Source: Bifidobacterium avesanii | Lineage (GTDB): Bacteria; Actinomycetota; Actinomycetes; Actinomycetales; Bifidobacteriaceae | Direction of reading: 5' to 3' | Assembly: GCF_009299475.1 (NCBI RefSeq) | Contig: NZ_WBSN01000014.1 | Span: 1 to 64,000, forward strand | Length of the DNA stretch: 64,000 nt | Part shown: piece by piece, positions 20,643 to 29,859 of the stretch | Position numbering within the stretch: position 1 is the stretch's first letter | Layout: the number at the start of each line of letters is the position of its first letter | Position numbers and translations under genes: made by a program | Notes under the pieces: generated by a model | What the model was told of the DNA's origin: nothing | Databases searched by the model: none | What the model saw: the letters and a program-made list of their open reading frames with translations, nothing else

Positions 20643-22403
20643 ATGAAGCAGACAACGCTCAGCAAACGCTTCGCGGCCATCGTCGCCGCAGCGGCCACCA
20701 TTCTGACCGTCGGCATCGGCGCGCAGGCCGCGAACGCAGCCGGCACGGACGACACGGCCGGACTCAAGGACGTGGCCATCAACGCCGCCAACTTCCCGGA
20801 CGAGAACCTGCGCAAGGCCGTGGCGAAGAACGATTGGGACAATGACAATGTGCTCGAGGCGAGGGAGGCCAAGTACGGCCTTTCCGTGAGCGTGTACGAC
20901 GCCCCGGTGAAGAGCGCCAAGGGTCTGGAACTGCTGCCCACGCTGGAATCCCTGTCCCTCAACAACACCGGACTGACCAGCGTTGACGTGTCCAAGAACA
21001 CCAAACTCGAGAGCCTGTATGTTGGCGACAACAAGCTCACCACGCTGGACGTCACCAAGAACCCCGAACTGGTCAGTCTCACTGTGGACAACAACGCCCT
21101 GACCGGCATCGACCTGTCCAAGAACACCAAGCTCGAGCGTTTCTCCGCGTACAAGAACAAGCTGACCACGCTGGATCTGTCCAAGAACACGAAGCTGACC
21201 AACCTGTATGTGACGGGCAACAAGCTCACCGCCCTGAACGTGTCCAATGCCGCTGGACTGACCAACCTGAGCGTTTCCAACAACGCCTTGACCACGCTGG
21301 ACGTCACCAAGAACACCAAGCTGACGTCCCTTGACGCAGCCGGCAACAAGCTCACCACGCTGGACGTTTCGCACGCCGACGCATTGAAGTACCTGTATGT
21401 CCGCGACAACACGCTGACTTCGCTGAACGCCTCCAACAGCCCGAAGCTCGAGTACCTGAGCCTCAGCGACAACCCGCTTATCGCATTGAACCTGCCCAAG
21501 AGCCAGCAGAGTGCAATCGGCGGGGTAACCACCAATCTCAACCTCACGCTGAAGCTGCCGTACACCGGCGCCAGCGTTGATCTGGCCAAGGTGGCCTCCG
21601 GCTTCGACGGCGCCAAGGCGCGGGGACTCTCCGGCGCCAAGCTCAACGGCACCACCCTGACCGGTCTGGTCAATGGCTCCGTGGTGAGCTACCAGTACGA
21701 TCTGGGCGGCGGCAAGAAGCTGCCGGTGCAGATCACCTTCAGCACTGCCACCAAGGCCCCGACCGCCGGCGATTACGCGCCAAGCAGCTGGATCTTTTTC
21801 GCCGAGAACCCGACGCTGAGCCTCGACAAGGACGGCAAGCCCGTGGCCAGCAACCTCAAGCTCGAGCTCTACACCGACGGTCAGGGCTTCAAGGATCTCA
21901 CCGCCAACGACTACGAGGTCAACATCCAGTCCGACAAGTACGGCTACACGCTCACCGTGGTCTACAAGGGCAACAAGTCCCTGACCGCCACGCGCTACTT
22001 CGAGAAGAAGGACGTCAAGCCGGGCGCGACCACGACGCCGACCACGCCCACCACGCCGGAGACCCCGACCACCCCCGAGCAGCCGGCCACCCCGCAGACC
22101 CCGGCCACGCCGGAAGCCCAGCCGTCGACTCCGGCGCAGCCCGCCCCGAGCGCCCCGGCTGCGAACAACACCACGGACAACACCGCCAAGCAGAACGATT
22201 CCGCCAAGGATGACTCCGCCAAGAACAACGCGACGGTGAAGGTCGAAACCCCGAAGACCACCAAGAACGCCAACCAGCAGCAGGCCAAGAAGACCCTGGC
22301 CTCCACCGGCGCCAGCGTGGCGATCTTCGTGGTGATCGCGCTCGTGCTCGTCGCCGCGGGCGCCGGCCTTGTGGCCGCGCGCAAGCGTTCGGCTCGCCGC
22401 TGA
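20643..22403 (+). CDS. Secreted leucine-rich-repeat protein with C-terminal wall anchor
   Basis: A 586-residue surface protein. A signal peptide covers about residues 1-35 (FAAIVAAAATILTVGIGAQAANAA). At about 95-290 there are about ten leucine-rich repeats of 21 residues with the pattern LxxLxVxxNxLTxLDVSKNTK. A beta-rich region follows, then a Pro/Thr stretch of TPTTPETPTTPEQPATPQTP type at about 465-500. The C-terminus has LASTG, a hydrophobic helix and an ARKRSARR tail, a sortase signal in which the usual Pro of LPxTG is Ala. It is probably linked to the cell wall and binds a protein or glycan ligand. Its position inside the EPS locus, before the priming transferase, suggests a surface role. 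Confidence 0.85.
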   Translation: MKQTTLSKRFAAIVAAAATILTVGIGAQAANAAGTDDTAGLKDVAINAANFPDENLRKAVAKNDWDNDNVLEAREAKYGLSVSVYDAPVKSAKGLELLPTLESLSLNNTGLTSVDVSKNTKLESLYVGDNKLTTLDVTKNPELVSLTVDNNALTGIDLSKNTKLERFSAYKNKLTTLDLSKNTKLTNLYVTGNKLTALNVSNAAGLTNLSVSNNALTTLDVTKNTKLTSLDAAGNKLTTLDVSHADALKYLYVRDNTLTSLNASNSPKLEYLSLSDNPLIALNLPKSQQSAIGGVTTNLNLTLKLPYTGASVDLAKVASGFDGAKARGLSGAKLNGTTLTGLVNGSVVSYQYDLGGGKKLPVQITFSTATKAPTAGDYAPSSWIFFAENPTLSLDKDGKPVASNLKLELYTDGQGFKDLTANDYEVNIQSDKYGYTLTVVYKGNKSLTATRYFEKKDVKPGATTTPTTPTTPETPTTPEQPATPQTPATPEAQPSTPAQPAPSAPAANNTTDNTAKQNDSAKDDSAKNNATVKVETPKTTKNANQQQAKKTLASTGASVAIFVVIALVLVAAGAGLVAARKRSARR

Positions 22404-22442
22404 TCGCTCACGTGACCGCATAGTCCATCCGGACTTCATCTA

Positions 22443-22484
22443 GGAATCGGGCTTCTCCCCCTAACCGGGAAGAGGCCCGATTCC
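22443..22484 (+). terminator. Terminator after the leucine-rich-repeat gene
   Basis: GGAATCGGGCTTCTCCCC pairs with GGGAAGAGGCCCGATTCC across a short loop (TAACC region), giving an 18-bp stem with two non-Watson-Crick positions. It is followed by a pyrimidine-rich CTTTCG. It starts 40 bp beyond the stop codon at 22403. Confidence 0.7.
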
Positions 22485-22629
22485 CTTTCGGGGGAACATC
22501 CACCCGGCGAAATGCACACCTGATTTGTGAGCTTTAGGGAACTCCCCCCCCTCGAACCGGGGCAATCCGCAGGAGTGCGCGATATACTCGGTCATATATG
22601 TGTATGAAGAGCAACGAAGGGACCCACAA

Positions 22630-24327
22630 GTGACCGGGGAGAGCAGCACCGCTCAGCAAACGGTGGAGGCATCCGAGGAGATGCCCACCGTCGCCATGCC
22701 GCAAAGCAAACCTCGTACCGCGGCGAATACGCCTCCGGCGCCGCCGTTCGTCCCACCGCCCACATTCTTTGACGGCTCGTGGACCGACGGCAAGGGCGAT
22801 TCCGCGAAGAATGCGCGCATCCGCTCCTACCGCCCCGCCGACCGACCGCAGATCATCCATTGGCGCTACATGTTCAACGCGGCGCTGATCATGCTGGACG
22901 TCGCCATGATGCTGCTCGCCTGTCTGCTGAGCCTGTTCCTGCAGCCCGGCATCGGCAATGCGATCAACGGCGAGTTCGAACGCCACGGCTCGCTGATCGT
23001 CCCGCTGATCTTCGCGGCCGTGTGGGTGCTGTCCCTGTGGATCGCCCAGAGCTACCGCATCCACACCATGGGCGAGGGATACGGCCTCTACACCAAGATC
23101 CTGAACGCGGCGCTGATCTTCTTCGTGTCGCTGTGCACCATCGGCTATCTCTTCGAGATCGACTTCCCGCGTCTGTTCTCGATCATGGCCACCTTCTTCG
23201 GGTGGATCTTCACCATGATCGAACGCTGGCTCATGCGCCGCATGCTGCACAAGAACCGCATGCACGGCGAGAACACGTATCCCACCGTGATCGTGGGTTC
23301 CCCCGCGGGCATTCGCAAGGCCATCCACAACCTCACCACCGAGCCCGGCAACGCGATGGGATACCTGCCGATCGCAGTGTGCCCGATCACGTCCATCACG
23401 CTGGAGGCCGATCCTGATGCGCCCCAGCATTTGGCGCCGGTGCCGTTCGAGCCGCTGGACGAGCAGGAGGCCAAGCTCAAGGTGCTGCCGCTCAACTCGC
23501 GCATGCCGCAGATGGCGAAGAAGCTCGGCGCGAACGCGGTGCTGGTGACGGACGTGATGACGCGCGACTCCGAGACGCTGCGCACGCTGTCGCTCGCGGT
23601 GGAGTCCATGGGCATCGAGCTGGCCATCGCCGCCTCCGTGGCGGACATCAGCGGCGGGCGCATGCAGCTGCGCAACAACAGCGCCATGCCTATCCTCACC
23701 GCGTCACTCCCCCAGTATTCGTGGCCCACGCGCTTCGTCAAGCGCACGCTGGACATCTTCTTCTCCTGCCTCGCACTCATCGTGGCGGCGATTCCGCTGG
23801 CGATCGTGGCCGCGCTGGTCAAACTGGAGGACGGCGGCCCGGTGATCTACAAGCAGAACCGCATCGGACAGTACGGCGTGCCGTTCAAGGTGTACAAGAT
23901 CCGCTCCATGCGCGTGGACGCGGACAAGATGGACGTGGCGCTCGCGCAGCAGGCCGGCGTGGAGCACGGCATTCTGTTCAAGCAGAAGGACGATCCGCGC
24001 ATCACGAAAATCGGGCACTTCATCCGCAAGACGTCGATCGACGAGCTGCCGCAGTTCCTCAACGTGCTCAAGGGCGACATGAGCATCGTGGGCCCGCGCC
24101 CGCAGCAGCAGTACGAAGTGGACCAGTACGGCACGCTGTACTCGTCGCGTCTGCTCGTCAAGCCCGGCATCACCGGCCCGTGGCAGATCTCCGGCCGTTC
24201 CGACCTTTCGCAGGAGGAGGCCGAGTATCTGGACGTCTCCTACGTGGAGAACTGGTCGGTGACGACGGACATCGCGATCATGCTCAAGACGGCCGGCGCG
24301 ATTGTGCACGGCTCCGGGGCGTACTGA
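22630..24327 (+). CDS. Undecaprenyl-phosphate sugar phosphotransferase (EPS priming enzyme)
   Basis: A 565-residue polyprenyl-phosphate hexose-1-phosphate transferase that puts the first sugar-phosphate on undecaprenyl phosphate. A disordered N-terminus precedes four hydrophobic segments at about residues 80-200 and a Rossmann-like middle domain (YPTVIVGSPAGIRKAI). The C-terminal catalytic domain begins at KRTLDIFFSCLALIV. It has KVYKIRSMRVDADK, KTSIDELPQFLNVLKGDMSIVGPRP and KPGITGPWQISGRSD, matching the WbaP/CpsE family. I prefer the GTG at 22630 because AAGGGA lies seven bases before it; an in-frame GTG at 22600 has no such site. The first sugar is usually galactose or glucose; which one is not determinable here. 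Confidence 0.92.
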   Translation: MTGESSTAQQTVEASEEMPTVAMPQSKPRTAANTPPAPPFVPPPTFFDGSWTDGKGDSAKNARIRSYRPADRPQIIHWRYMFNAALIMLDVAMMLLACLLSLFLQPGIGNAINGEFERHGSLIVPLIFAAVWVLSLWIAQSYRIHTMGEGYGLYTKILNAALIFFVSLCTIGYLFEIDFPRLFSIMATFFGWIFTMIERWLMRRMLHKNRMHGENTYPTVIVGSPAGIRKAIHNLTTEPGNAMGYLPIAVCPITSITLEADPDAPQHLAPVPFEPLDEQEAKLKVLPLNSRMPQMAKKLGANAVLVTDVMTRDSETLRTLSLAVESMGIELAIAASVADISGGRMQLRNNSAMPILTASLPQYSWPTRFVKRTLDIFFSCLALIVAAIPLAIVAALVKLEDGGPVIYKQNRIGQYGVPFKVYKIRSMRVDADKMDVALAQQAGVEHGILFKQKDDPRITKIGHFIRKTSIDELPQFLNVLKGDMSIVGPRPQQQYEVDQYGTLYSSRLLVKPGITGPWQISGRSDLSQEEAEYLDVSYVENWSVTTDIAIMLKTAGAIVHGSGAY

Positions 24328-24366
24328 TCTTTGCCGGCTTGCCGGTTTGCCGGTCTCTGTCGGCAT

Positions 24367-24419
24367 AGGGCGGTCTGCCGCGTGCGTTAGTTATGCGCGT
24401 GCGGCGGACCGCCCTTTTT
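24367..24419 (+). terminator. Terminator after the priming transferase gene
   Basis: AGGGCGGTCTGCCGCGTGCG and CGCGTGCGGCGGACCGCCCT form a long stem, with mismatches near the loop, followed by TTTTT at about 24415-24419. It begins 39 bp after the stop. Confidence 0.85.
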
Positions 24420-24558
24420 GCTTCCTTTTGGTTGTATTGACTGGTGTTGGGCGGTGTTGGTTGACCGCGCGGAAAATCTGCCGCCTTGGATTGTCCACTG
24501 CGTTGCCGCACGCTGACTGTAGACTGTCGCTCCAGTGGCACATGGCATGGGAGGAAGC

Positions 24559-26739
24559 ATGGCGATCGACGCACGCACACGGATTCAGCGGTGCGATTGG
24601 CGGCCCGGGCGGCATCGCGCGGCGGCGGCTCTGGCCGCGCTCGGTGCGGTTCTGGGGTGCTTTGCGCTGACTGCCTCCTATACGGATGAGACGGCGTTCA
24701 TCGACATCGATCATGTGAAGGCCGGCATCTTCCCGTACTTGGGCGCCAACGGACCGACGGCCGGCATGCTGCTGTGCCTGACCGTGCTCACGTTGGAATA
24801 CTGCGGTTTCGTGGTATTCGGGCGGTGGCGGAACGGTAATGCGGCCGGCGGAGACGAAGAAAGAGAAGACGGCGGCCACGGGCGGGCGGCACGCGGATGG
24901 TCCGTGACGATGGGACTGGTTCTGGCGCTCACGCTCACCATTCCGCCGCACAGTGTGACGCATGAGGCGACGTCCCAATTGGCATCCGCGGGCGCTCCGC
25001 CGGCGGTGGCGTCCGAGTACCAAACCGTATGGTATTGGCTGTACTACGGGCTGCGGTACGCCGGATTCGCGCTGTTGCTGACCGCAGTGGCGGCGTTGGC
25101 GCTGCGCGGGGCGCTGCGGATGGCTGGACGGGTGGCCGCCGGGCCTGCGGCGGCTACGGCGACGACGGCGAGCGGTGACGAAGCAGGTCATGAAGGCCAC
25201 GGAATATGGCGGCAGCGGTGTCGCCGGCTCTTCGGCGAGCTCTCCGCCGCGCACGCGTTGACGATCGGCGCGATCATCTTCGTGTGCTGGCTGCCGTGGA
25301 CGATCCTCGTGTGGCCGGCGAACATCGCGGCGGACACCGTGGCGCAGCTGGTGTGGATGCGCACCGGTCAGGCGTGGGATCCGTCGACGCACGACTATCT
25401 GCCCGACTACGCGCTGAGCGACCAGCACCCGTGGCTGGACTCGCTCATCTACGGCGCGTTCGACCAGCTCGGCCTGTGGATGGGCTCCGAGGCATGGGGG
25501 CTGTGGCTGCTTGCGTTCCTGCAGACCGTGCTGTGCGCGCTGGCACTGGGATTGGTCCTCAATTACCTTGGCGGCGTGATGCGCCTTGGCTGGCGGTTCT
25601 GCGCGGGCGCGACGGCGTTCATGGCGCTCGTGCCCATCTACGGCCGGCTCATGATGTCCGTGGTCAAGGATTCGACCGTGATGCCGTTCTTCCTCGTGCT
25701 CATGGTGCTGGTCATGGAGTACATCCGCCGCGTGCGGGCGGGCGTCAGGCTCGGGCCGTGGCTGGTGATCGGATTGATCGTGTTGAGCGTGCTGTGCGCG
25801 CAGATGCGCAAGATCTCCACGGAGATTCTGCTCGGCACGTTCATCATCCTGGCGGTGGTGCTCGCCAAGCGGCGGCTGACGTCGCTCGCCGTGGCGGTGG
25901 CGCCCGTGGTGATCGGCATGATCATCTCTGCGGTCGCGATGCCGGCGCTGCATGTGGCCCCGGGCGGCAAGCAGGAGATGATCGCCATCCCGCTGCAGCA
26001 GACCTCCGCGTTCATGGTGGCGCATCCCGATCGGTTCAGCGCATCGGACCATGCCACGTTCGACCGGGTGATCGCCTGCTCCACGGCCGATCTGGACAAT
26101 TACCTGACGTGGAATCCGTGGGACGGCAAGGAGATCGGCGGCGCGGACGCGATCAAGGACCGCTGCTTCAACCGAGACGCCACCAGCGGCGACATTCTGA
26201 GCTTCCTGGGCCTGTGGGCACGGCTGTCCGCGGGCGATCCCATCACCGCGCTGGCCGCCACCCCGTGGCTGCGCGACCCGTTCGTGATGGGCCCGGTGTA
26301 CGACGAGGGCTGGTACGTGCGCTGGGGCTGGGAGGAAATGGGCAGCAACATGATCATGCCCGAATACAAGAGCACATGGACGGCCGCGGACGTGAGCGAG
26401 CCGCAGAAGATCGGCGCTCCGCTGTATGAGCTGTTCGAGGGCTTGCCGGGCGTTTCGCTCCTGATGCGGGAGAACCTCTACACGGTGTGGGTGCCGCTGT
26501 TCGCCATGGCCTGCTGCTTTGTGATCGGTGGGCGACGGTGGCGCAATCTGGTGTATCTGACGCCGTGGCTGCTCACGATCGGCTCGCTGCTCGTGCTGCC
26601 GGGGCATCAGACGCGCTATACGTGGACGCTGACCTTCGGCGTGGCGATGATCATTGCGGTGCCGTGGATTCGGGAGGAGGCCGCGGGGGCTGGGGCCGGT
26701 TCTGGTTCTGACTCCGGTTCCGATACTCCGCAGGATTAG
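24559..26739 (+). CDS. Large multi-pass membrane protein, DUF6020-like
   Basis: A 726-residue integral membrane protein with about 12 or more hydrophobic segments. The middle part (LPWTILVWPANIAADTVAQL, then DQHPWLDSLIYGAF) resembles the DUF6020 group, which is often found with actinobacterial polysaccharide genes. A long extracytoplasmic loop lies at about residues 470-620. The topology recalls GT-C glycosyltransferases, but I see no decisive catalytic motif, so function is open. The ATG at 24559 is preferred over an in-frame codon at 24535 because GGAGG lies just upstream. The C-terminus ends in a Gly/Ser-rich tail. Confidence 0.7.
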   Translation: MAIDARTRIQRCDWRPGRHRAAAALAALGAVLGCFALTASYTDETAFIDIDHVKAGIFPYLGANGPTAGMLLCLTVLTLEYCGFVVFGRWRNGNAAGGDEEREDGGHGRAARGWSVTMGLVLALTLTIPPHSVTHEATSQLASAGAPPAVASEYQTVWYWLYYGLRYAGFALLLTAVAALALRGALRMAGRVAAGPAAATATTASGDEAGHEGHGIWRQRCRRLFGELSAAHALTIGAIIFVCWLPWTILVWPANIAADTVAQLVWMRTGQAWDPSTHDYLPDYALSDQHPWLDSLIYGAFDQLGLWMGSEAWGLWLLAFLQTVLCALALGLVLNYLGGVMRLGWRFCAGATAFMALVPIYGRLMMSVVKDSTVMPFFLVLMVLVMEYIRRVRAGVRLGPWLVIGLIVLSVLCAQMRKISTEILLGTFIILAVVLAKRRLTSLAVAVAPVVIGMIISAVAMPALHVAPGGKQEMIAIPLQQTSAFMVAHPDRFSASDHATFDRVIACSTADLDNYLTWNPWDGKEIGGADAIKDRCFNRDATSGDILSFLGLWARLSAGDPITALAATPWLRDPFVMGPVYDEGWYVRWGWEEMGSNMIMPEYKSTWTAADVSEPQKIGAPLYELFEGLPGVSLLMRENLYTVWVPLFAMACCFVIGGRRWRNLVYLTPWLLTIGSLLVLPGHQTRYTWTLTFGVAMIIAVPWIREEAAGAGAGSGSDSGSDTPQD

Positions 26740-26790
26740 GCGTATCTGGTTTGGTATGCATCCGAAGAGCCGAAGGCGCGACACGCCCAT

Positions 26791-26819
26791 TTGGCAGGTT
26801 TGCAAATGCATGTTATCTT
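26791..26819 (+). promoter_or_regulatory. Probable promoter of tRNA-Ser
   Basis: TTGGCA at 26791-26796 and TATCTT at 26814-26819 are separated by 17 bp, close to the housekeeping sigma consensus. Transcription would begin about 28 bp before the mature tRNA. Confidence 0.5.
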
Positions 26820-26853
26820 AAAGAGGTTGCCTGAGCTTCTGCTCAAACGCAAT

Positions 26854-26941
26854 GGAGGATTCGCCTAGTGGTCTATGGCGCACGCTTGGAAAGCGTGTTG
26901 GTGTAACAGCCTCACGAGTTCGAATCTCGTATCCTCCGCCA
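26854..26941 (+). tRNA. tRNA-Ser(GGA)
   Basis: The 5' acceptor strand GGAGGAT pairs with ATCCTCC at 26931-26937. The anticodon loop CTTGGAAAG carries GGA, read as serine UCC/UCU. A long variable arm follows and the T arm includes GTTCGAATC, as expected for class II tRNA-Ser. CCA is encoded at 26939-26941. The gene's last 21 bases serve as the attachment site of the element to the right. Confidence 0.95.
26921..26941 (+). repeat. attL: 21-bp repeat in the 3' end of tRNA-Ser
   Basis: This copy is identical to 33803-33823; the flanking bases on both sides differ. It covers the 3' half of the T arm, the acceptor strand and the CCA, so integration leaves the tRNA gene intact. Confidence 0.9.
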
Positions 26942-26943
26942 TC

Positions 26944-26976
26944 GCCCTTTTCCCACCCAAAGGAAAAGGGCTTTTT
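26944..26976 (+). terminator. Terminator just inside attL
   Basis: GCCCTTTTCC (26944-26953) pairs perfectly with GGAAAAGGGC (26962-26971) and is followed by TTTTT. It ends tRNA-Ser transcription while the element is integrated. It belongs to the element side of the junction. Confidence 0.85.
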
Positions 26977-27173
26977 CATTGCCAAAACGGCGATATTTCA
27001 ACGTTTTTGCCCGGTTCCGCCGATTCTCGTGCTTTCCGTTACGACCCGTTCCGACCCGTTTTTCAGGGTACGATGGTCGGTAAGTTAGTCGGTACCGCTT
27101 AAGGCTTACCGCTCACCGCTCTTGGGGACATCAACGACGATACGGGCATCAGACAATCAGGAAGGCGCTTCAT

Positions 27174-28694
27174 ATGGCAAGGACCACACGGACAACCACA
27201 CGGAACCGCCGCCGCAGGTTCGGCAAGGTGGAGATGAAGACGAACCGGCATGGGCAGATCTACTACGACGCCTCGTACATCCCGCCCGTGGAAGCCCGCG
27301 AGCGCTATCCGCATCTGCCGTCGCGTATCCACCGGAACTTCGACGAAGGCTATGAGCTTCAGGCCGACGCATGGCTGAGCGAGGCGAAAAGGCTCATCGA
27401 TCTGGGAGCATGGGAACCGCCGGAGGTGACGGAGAACCGGAACGCCGGCAATACGGTGACGTTCCACGAATACGCCGAACGGTTCGTGGAAAACCGCCGC
27501 AAAGGCGACAACCAACCGATTCGCGAGACCACGAAGGACAAGTACCGCCAGTACGTGCGTGACTATCTCAATCCGATACTCGGCGACCTACCGATGGCCG
27601 AGATCAAGCCGGCGCACATCTGTGACTGGTACGACAGCATGAAGGTCACGAAGGACGGCCGCGGCGAAAGCATCCGCCGGCACGTATTCGAGCTGCTGAA
27701 CGCCATCATGGCCGAGGCGGCGAACACACCGTTGGACGATCAGGGCACGACGCTCATCAAGGTGAATCCGGTCCAGTTCAAGGTGCCGCGCCCCGCCACG
27801 AAGCACGCGTATGTCATCGCCACACGTGAACAGGTCAAGGCGCTCGCCGACGCCATGACGCCGAATCTCGCGTTGGGCGTGCTGCTGGCCGGCACGCTGG
27901 GATTGCGTCAGGGCGAGGTGCTGGGGCTGCAACGCCGGGACATCGAGCTGGATACGTCGCCGGTGATGCTGCATGTGCGCCGCAGTGCCAAGGAAGTCAG
28001 CGAGAACGGACACAAGGTGGCGGTGCTCGGCGAGACGAAGACGCCCAGCAGCAAGCGCGACATCGAGGTACCCGCCCCTCTGGCCGAGGAAATCAAGCGT
28101 CATCTCGATACGTACGTGGGCGGCAAACCGACCGATCTGCTGTTCACCGGCGTACGCACGCGCGGCATCGTACGCGCCCAATCATTGCGCAACGTCTTCG
28201 CCAAAGCCATCGAGGCGACGGGAGACCCGGCGCTCAAGGGGATGGACTTCCATGACCTGCGACACACCGGGCTGACGCATTACGCCGAGCAGGGCGCGAC
28301 GGTCGGCCAGCTCATGCGTCTGGGCGGGCACACGAACATCAAGACCGTGGCGACCTACCAGCAGTCCAGCGCTGATGCGGACAAACGCTTGCTGGCGAAG
28401 GTGGAGGCGAGCATGGGCGGGACGGTAACGGCCGAAAACGACCCGCAACGGCACTCCCCTGGTAATCCGTCCGATGCTGACCAACCGTCCGAACCGTCCG
28501 CGAGCGCGACGCCGGATACCGCTGCCGATGCCGAGATGAAGACGCTCGCCGACGTGCTGGCCGCGCTGGAACTCCAGCAGCGTCTTGCCGTACTGAAGGG
28601 ATTGGATGACGACAAGCGCGGCAGGATACTCACCCTGCTCCCCTCCACGGTGCAGGTGGACACTATTCAGGGGCTCATCAAGGCAGTGGCGTGA
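27174..28694 (+). CDS. int: Tyrosine-type site-specific integrase
   Basis: A 506-residue phage-type recombinase. It has a basic N-terminus, an arm/core-binding domain (FHEYAERFVENRRKGDN, RETTKDKYRQYVRDYLNPILG) at about residues 100-150, and a catalytic domain. The domain's first Arg is in GTLGLRQGEVLGL, the His-x-x-Arg is in FHDLRHTGLTH, a further His is in GGHTNIKTVATY, and the nucleophile Tyr is in ATYQQS. An unusual C-terminal extension of about 80 residues is rich in Ala, Asp and Leu. The gene starts 233 bp from attL, the usual position for integrases using a tRNA. AGGAAGG precedes the ATG. Confidence 0.95.
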   Translation: MARTTRTTTRNRRRRFGKVEMKTNRHGQIYYDASYIPPVEARERYPHLPSRIHRNFDEGYELQADAWLSEAKRLIDLGAWEPPEVTENRNAGNTVTFHEYAERFVENRRKGDNQPIRETTKDKYRQYVRDYLNPILGDLPMAEIKPAHICDWYDSMKVTKDGRGESIRRHVFELLNAIMAEAANTPLDDQGTTLIKVNPVQFKVPRPATKHAYVIATREQVKALADAMTPNLALGVLLAGTLGLRQGEVLGLQRRDIELDTSPVMLHVRRSAKEVSENGHKVAVLGETKTPSSKRDIEVPAPLAEEIKRHLDTYVGGKPTDLLFTGVRTRGIVRAQSLRNVFAKAIEATGDPALKGMDFHDLRHTGLTHYAEQGATVGQLMRLGGHTNIKTVATYQQSSADADKRLLAKVEASMGGTVTAENDPQRHSPGNPSDADQPSEPSASATPDTAADAEMKTLADVLAALELQQRLAVLKGLDDDKRGRILTLLPSTVQVDTIQGLIKAVA

Positions 28695-29076
28695 TGGCGA
28701 GGACGATGCCGGGGCGGACATTGGTTGCGGTCGATACGCCGACCCGGCATCCACTCATGCGACACGCTCAAGAAATTCAGCACCGTATATGCCGTTTGCC
28801 TTGGCGTTCCAACGCTCTTCCGTTTTGAACCGTATCTAGTCCGTTTCCCCCCGTGGCGGAAAACGCTAACCGCAGCAAAAATGATATTGTCGCGAATTTC
28901 TATGGAAATGGGAAATCCACCGAAGACGGCGACATCACGACCTCCCCGGAGTCGGTAAAACCGGGTTCATGCGCGGCGGTCGCCGGCAATCACACAGAAG
29001 AACCATCACCTTGGGAGCAGGGTATCCACGTCGGCTACGCCTTCTCCTCGGTACGACCTGCGAAGGATTTCATCCT
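28695..29076. other. 382-bp intergenic region within the element
   Basis: It lies between the integrase and the small helix-turn-helix gene. A short open frame runs in from the left, but I see no supported gene. It probably holds the promoter of the 29.1-31.3 kb gene set. AAGGA precedes the next start at 29077. Confidence 0.35.
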
Positions 29077-29256
29077 ATGCGAAACGACTACGTACAACTG
29101 ACCGCCAAGCCCGCTCAAGTGGCGGAAATGCTCGGCTACTCGGACACAAAGACCGTGTACGGGCTCATCCGTTCCGGCAAAATCCGGGCGCGCAAGGTGG
29201 GCAACACCTATCTGGTGAACCTCACCAGCGTGCGCAGGTTCGCGGGAGAGGAGTGA
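29077..29256 (+). CDS. Small helix-turn-helix (MerR/excisionase-like) DNA-binding protein
   Basis: A 59-residue protein matching the excisionase/HTH_17 type. PAQVAEMLGYSDTKTVYGLIRSGKIRARKVGNTYLVN shows the helix-turn-helix and the wing, with the typical KVGNTY turn. In integrated elements such proteins direct excision or regulate early genes. It sits at the head of a cluster, three bases before the next gene. The ATG at 29077 is chosen because AAGGA precedes it and the usual length results; an open extension to 28969 is unlikely. Confidence 0.8.
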   Translation: MRNDYVQLTAKPAQVAEMLGYSDTKTVYGLIRSGKIRARKVGNTYLVNLTSVRRFAGEE

Positions 29257-29259
29257 ACG

Positions 29260-29859
29260 ATGCGGGACATCGACAACGTCGTCGCCGTCCCCGACGCCAT
29301 CACCGTGTTGGGCGAACGCTTCGACCCGAACGAACCCGGATACGTGCTTCAGGCGACGACCGGCTATCTGATCGAAACGGCTTACGGGCTGCACCGTCTG
29401 ACCGTCACCCGTGACGCCGAACACACGGCCCGATGCCTAGCGTTGTGCGCCTATGCGACACACATCCGCCCGGTCTCCATCGCGTTCAGCGCTGCCAACA
29501 GTGACCTGCCGGCCCTGCGGATGCTACTGGCCGCGCTGCTGCTGTGCGCCGACGCCCGCGCGACGCTCACCACCGGACCATTCCCGATGACCGGCCACAT
29601 CATCATCCGCACCGGCAAGGTGGACACTGCCATCGGCGATTTATTGGAACGCGGACTGCTGCCAACCCGTGCGCGCGGCGACCTTCACGCGATGAAGCAG
29701 CGAATGTCGGCGAGCGCCGCGCTACTCGGACGAGCCTATGACGGCGCAGGCCGTCACCACGGCAGTAATGACGTACTGGCGCTCATCGTCGAACAGGCTG
29801 GCGAACCATGGCGTGCGACCGCCGCGGCGCTCGCCGGCGAGTGGAAGGTGGCCGCGTGA
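29260..29859 (+). CDS. Element protein of unknown function
   Basis: A 199-residue protein without membrane segments or signal peptide. It is alanine- and leucine-rich in its middle part (LRMLLAALLLCADARATL) and ends in EWKVAA. I recognise no catalytic motif. It is tightly linked on both sides: three bases after the helix-turn-helix gene, and overlapping the start of the ATPase gene by four bases (GTGA). A partner of the downstream ATPase in element replication is the simplest idea, but this is context only. Confidence 0.6.
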   Translation: MRDIDNVVAVPDAITVLGERFDPNEPGYVLQATTGYLIETAYGLHRLTVTRDAEHTARCLALCAYATHIRPVSIAFSAANSDLPALRMLLAALLLCADARATLTTGPFPMTGHIIIRTGKVDTAIGDLLERGLLPTRARGDLHAMKQRMSASAALLGRAYDGAGRHHGSNDVLALIVEQAGEPWRATAAALAGEWKVAA

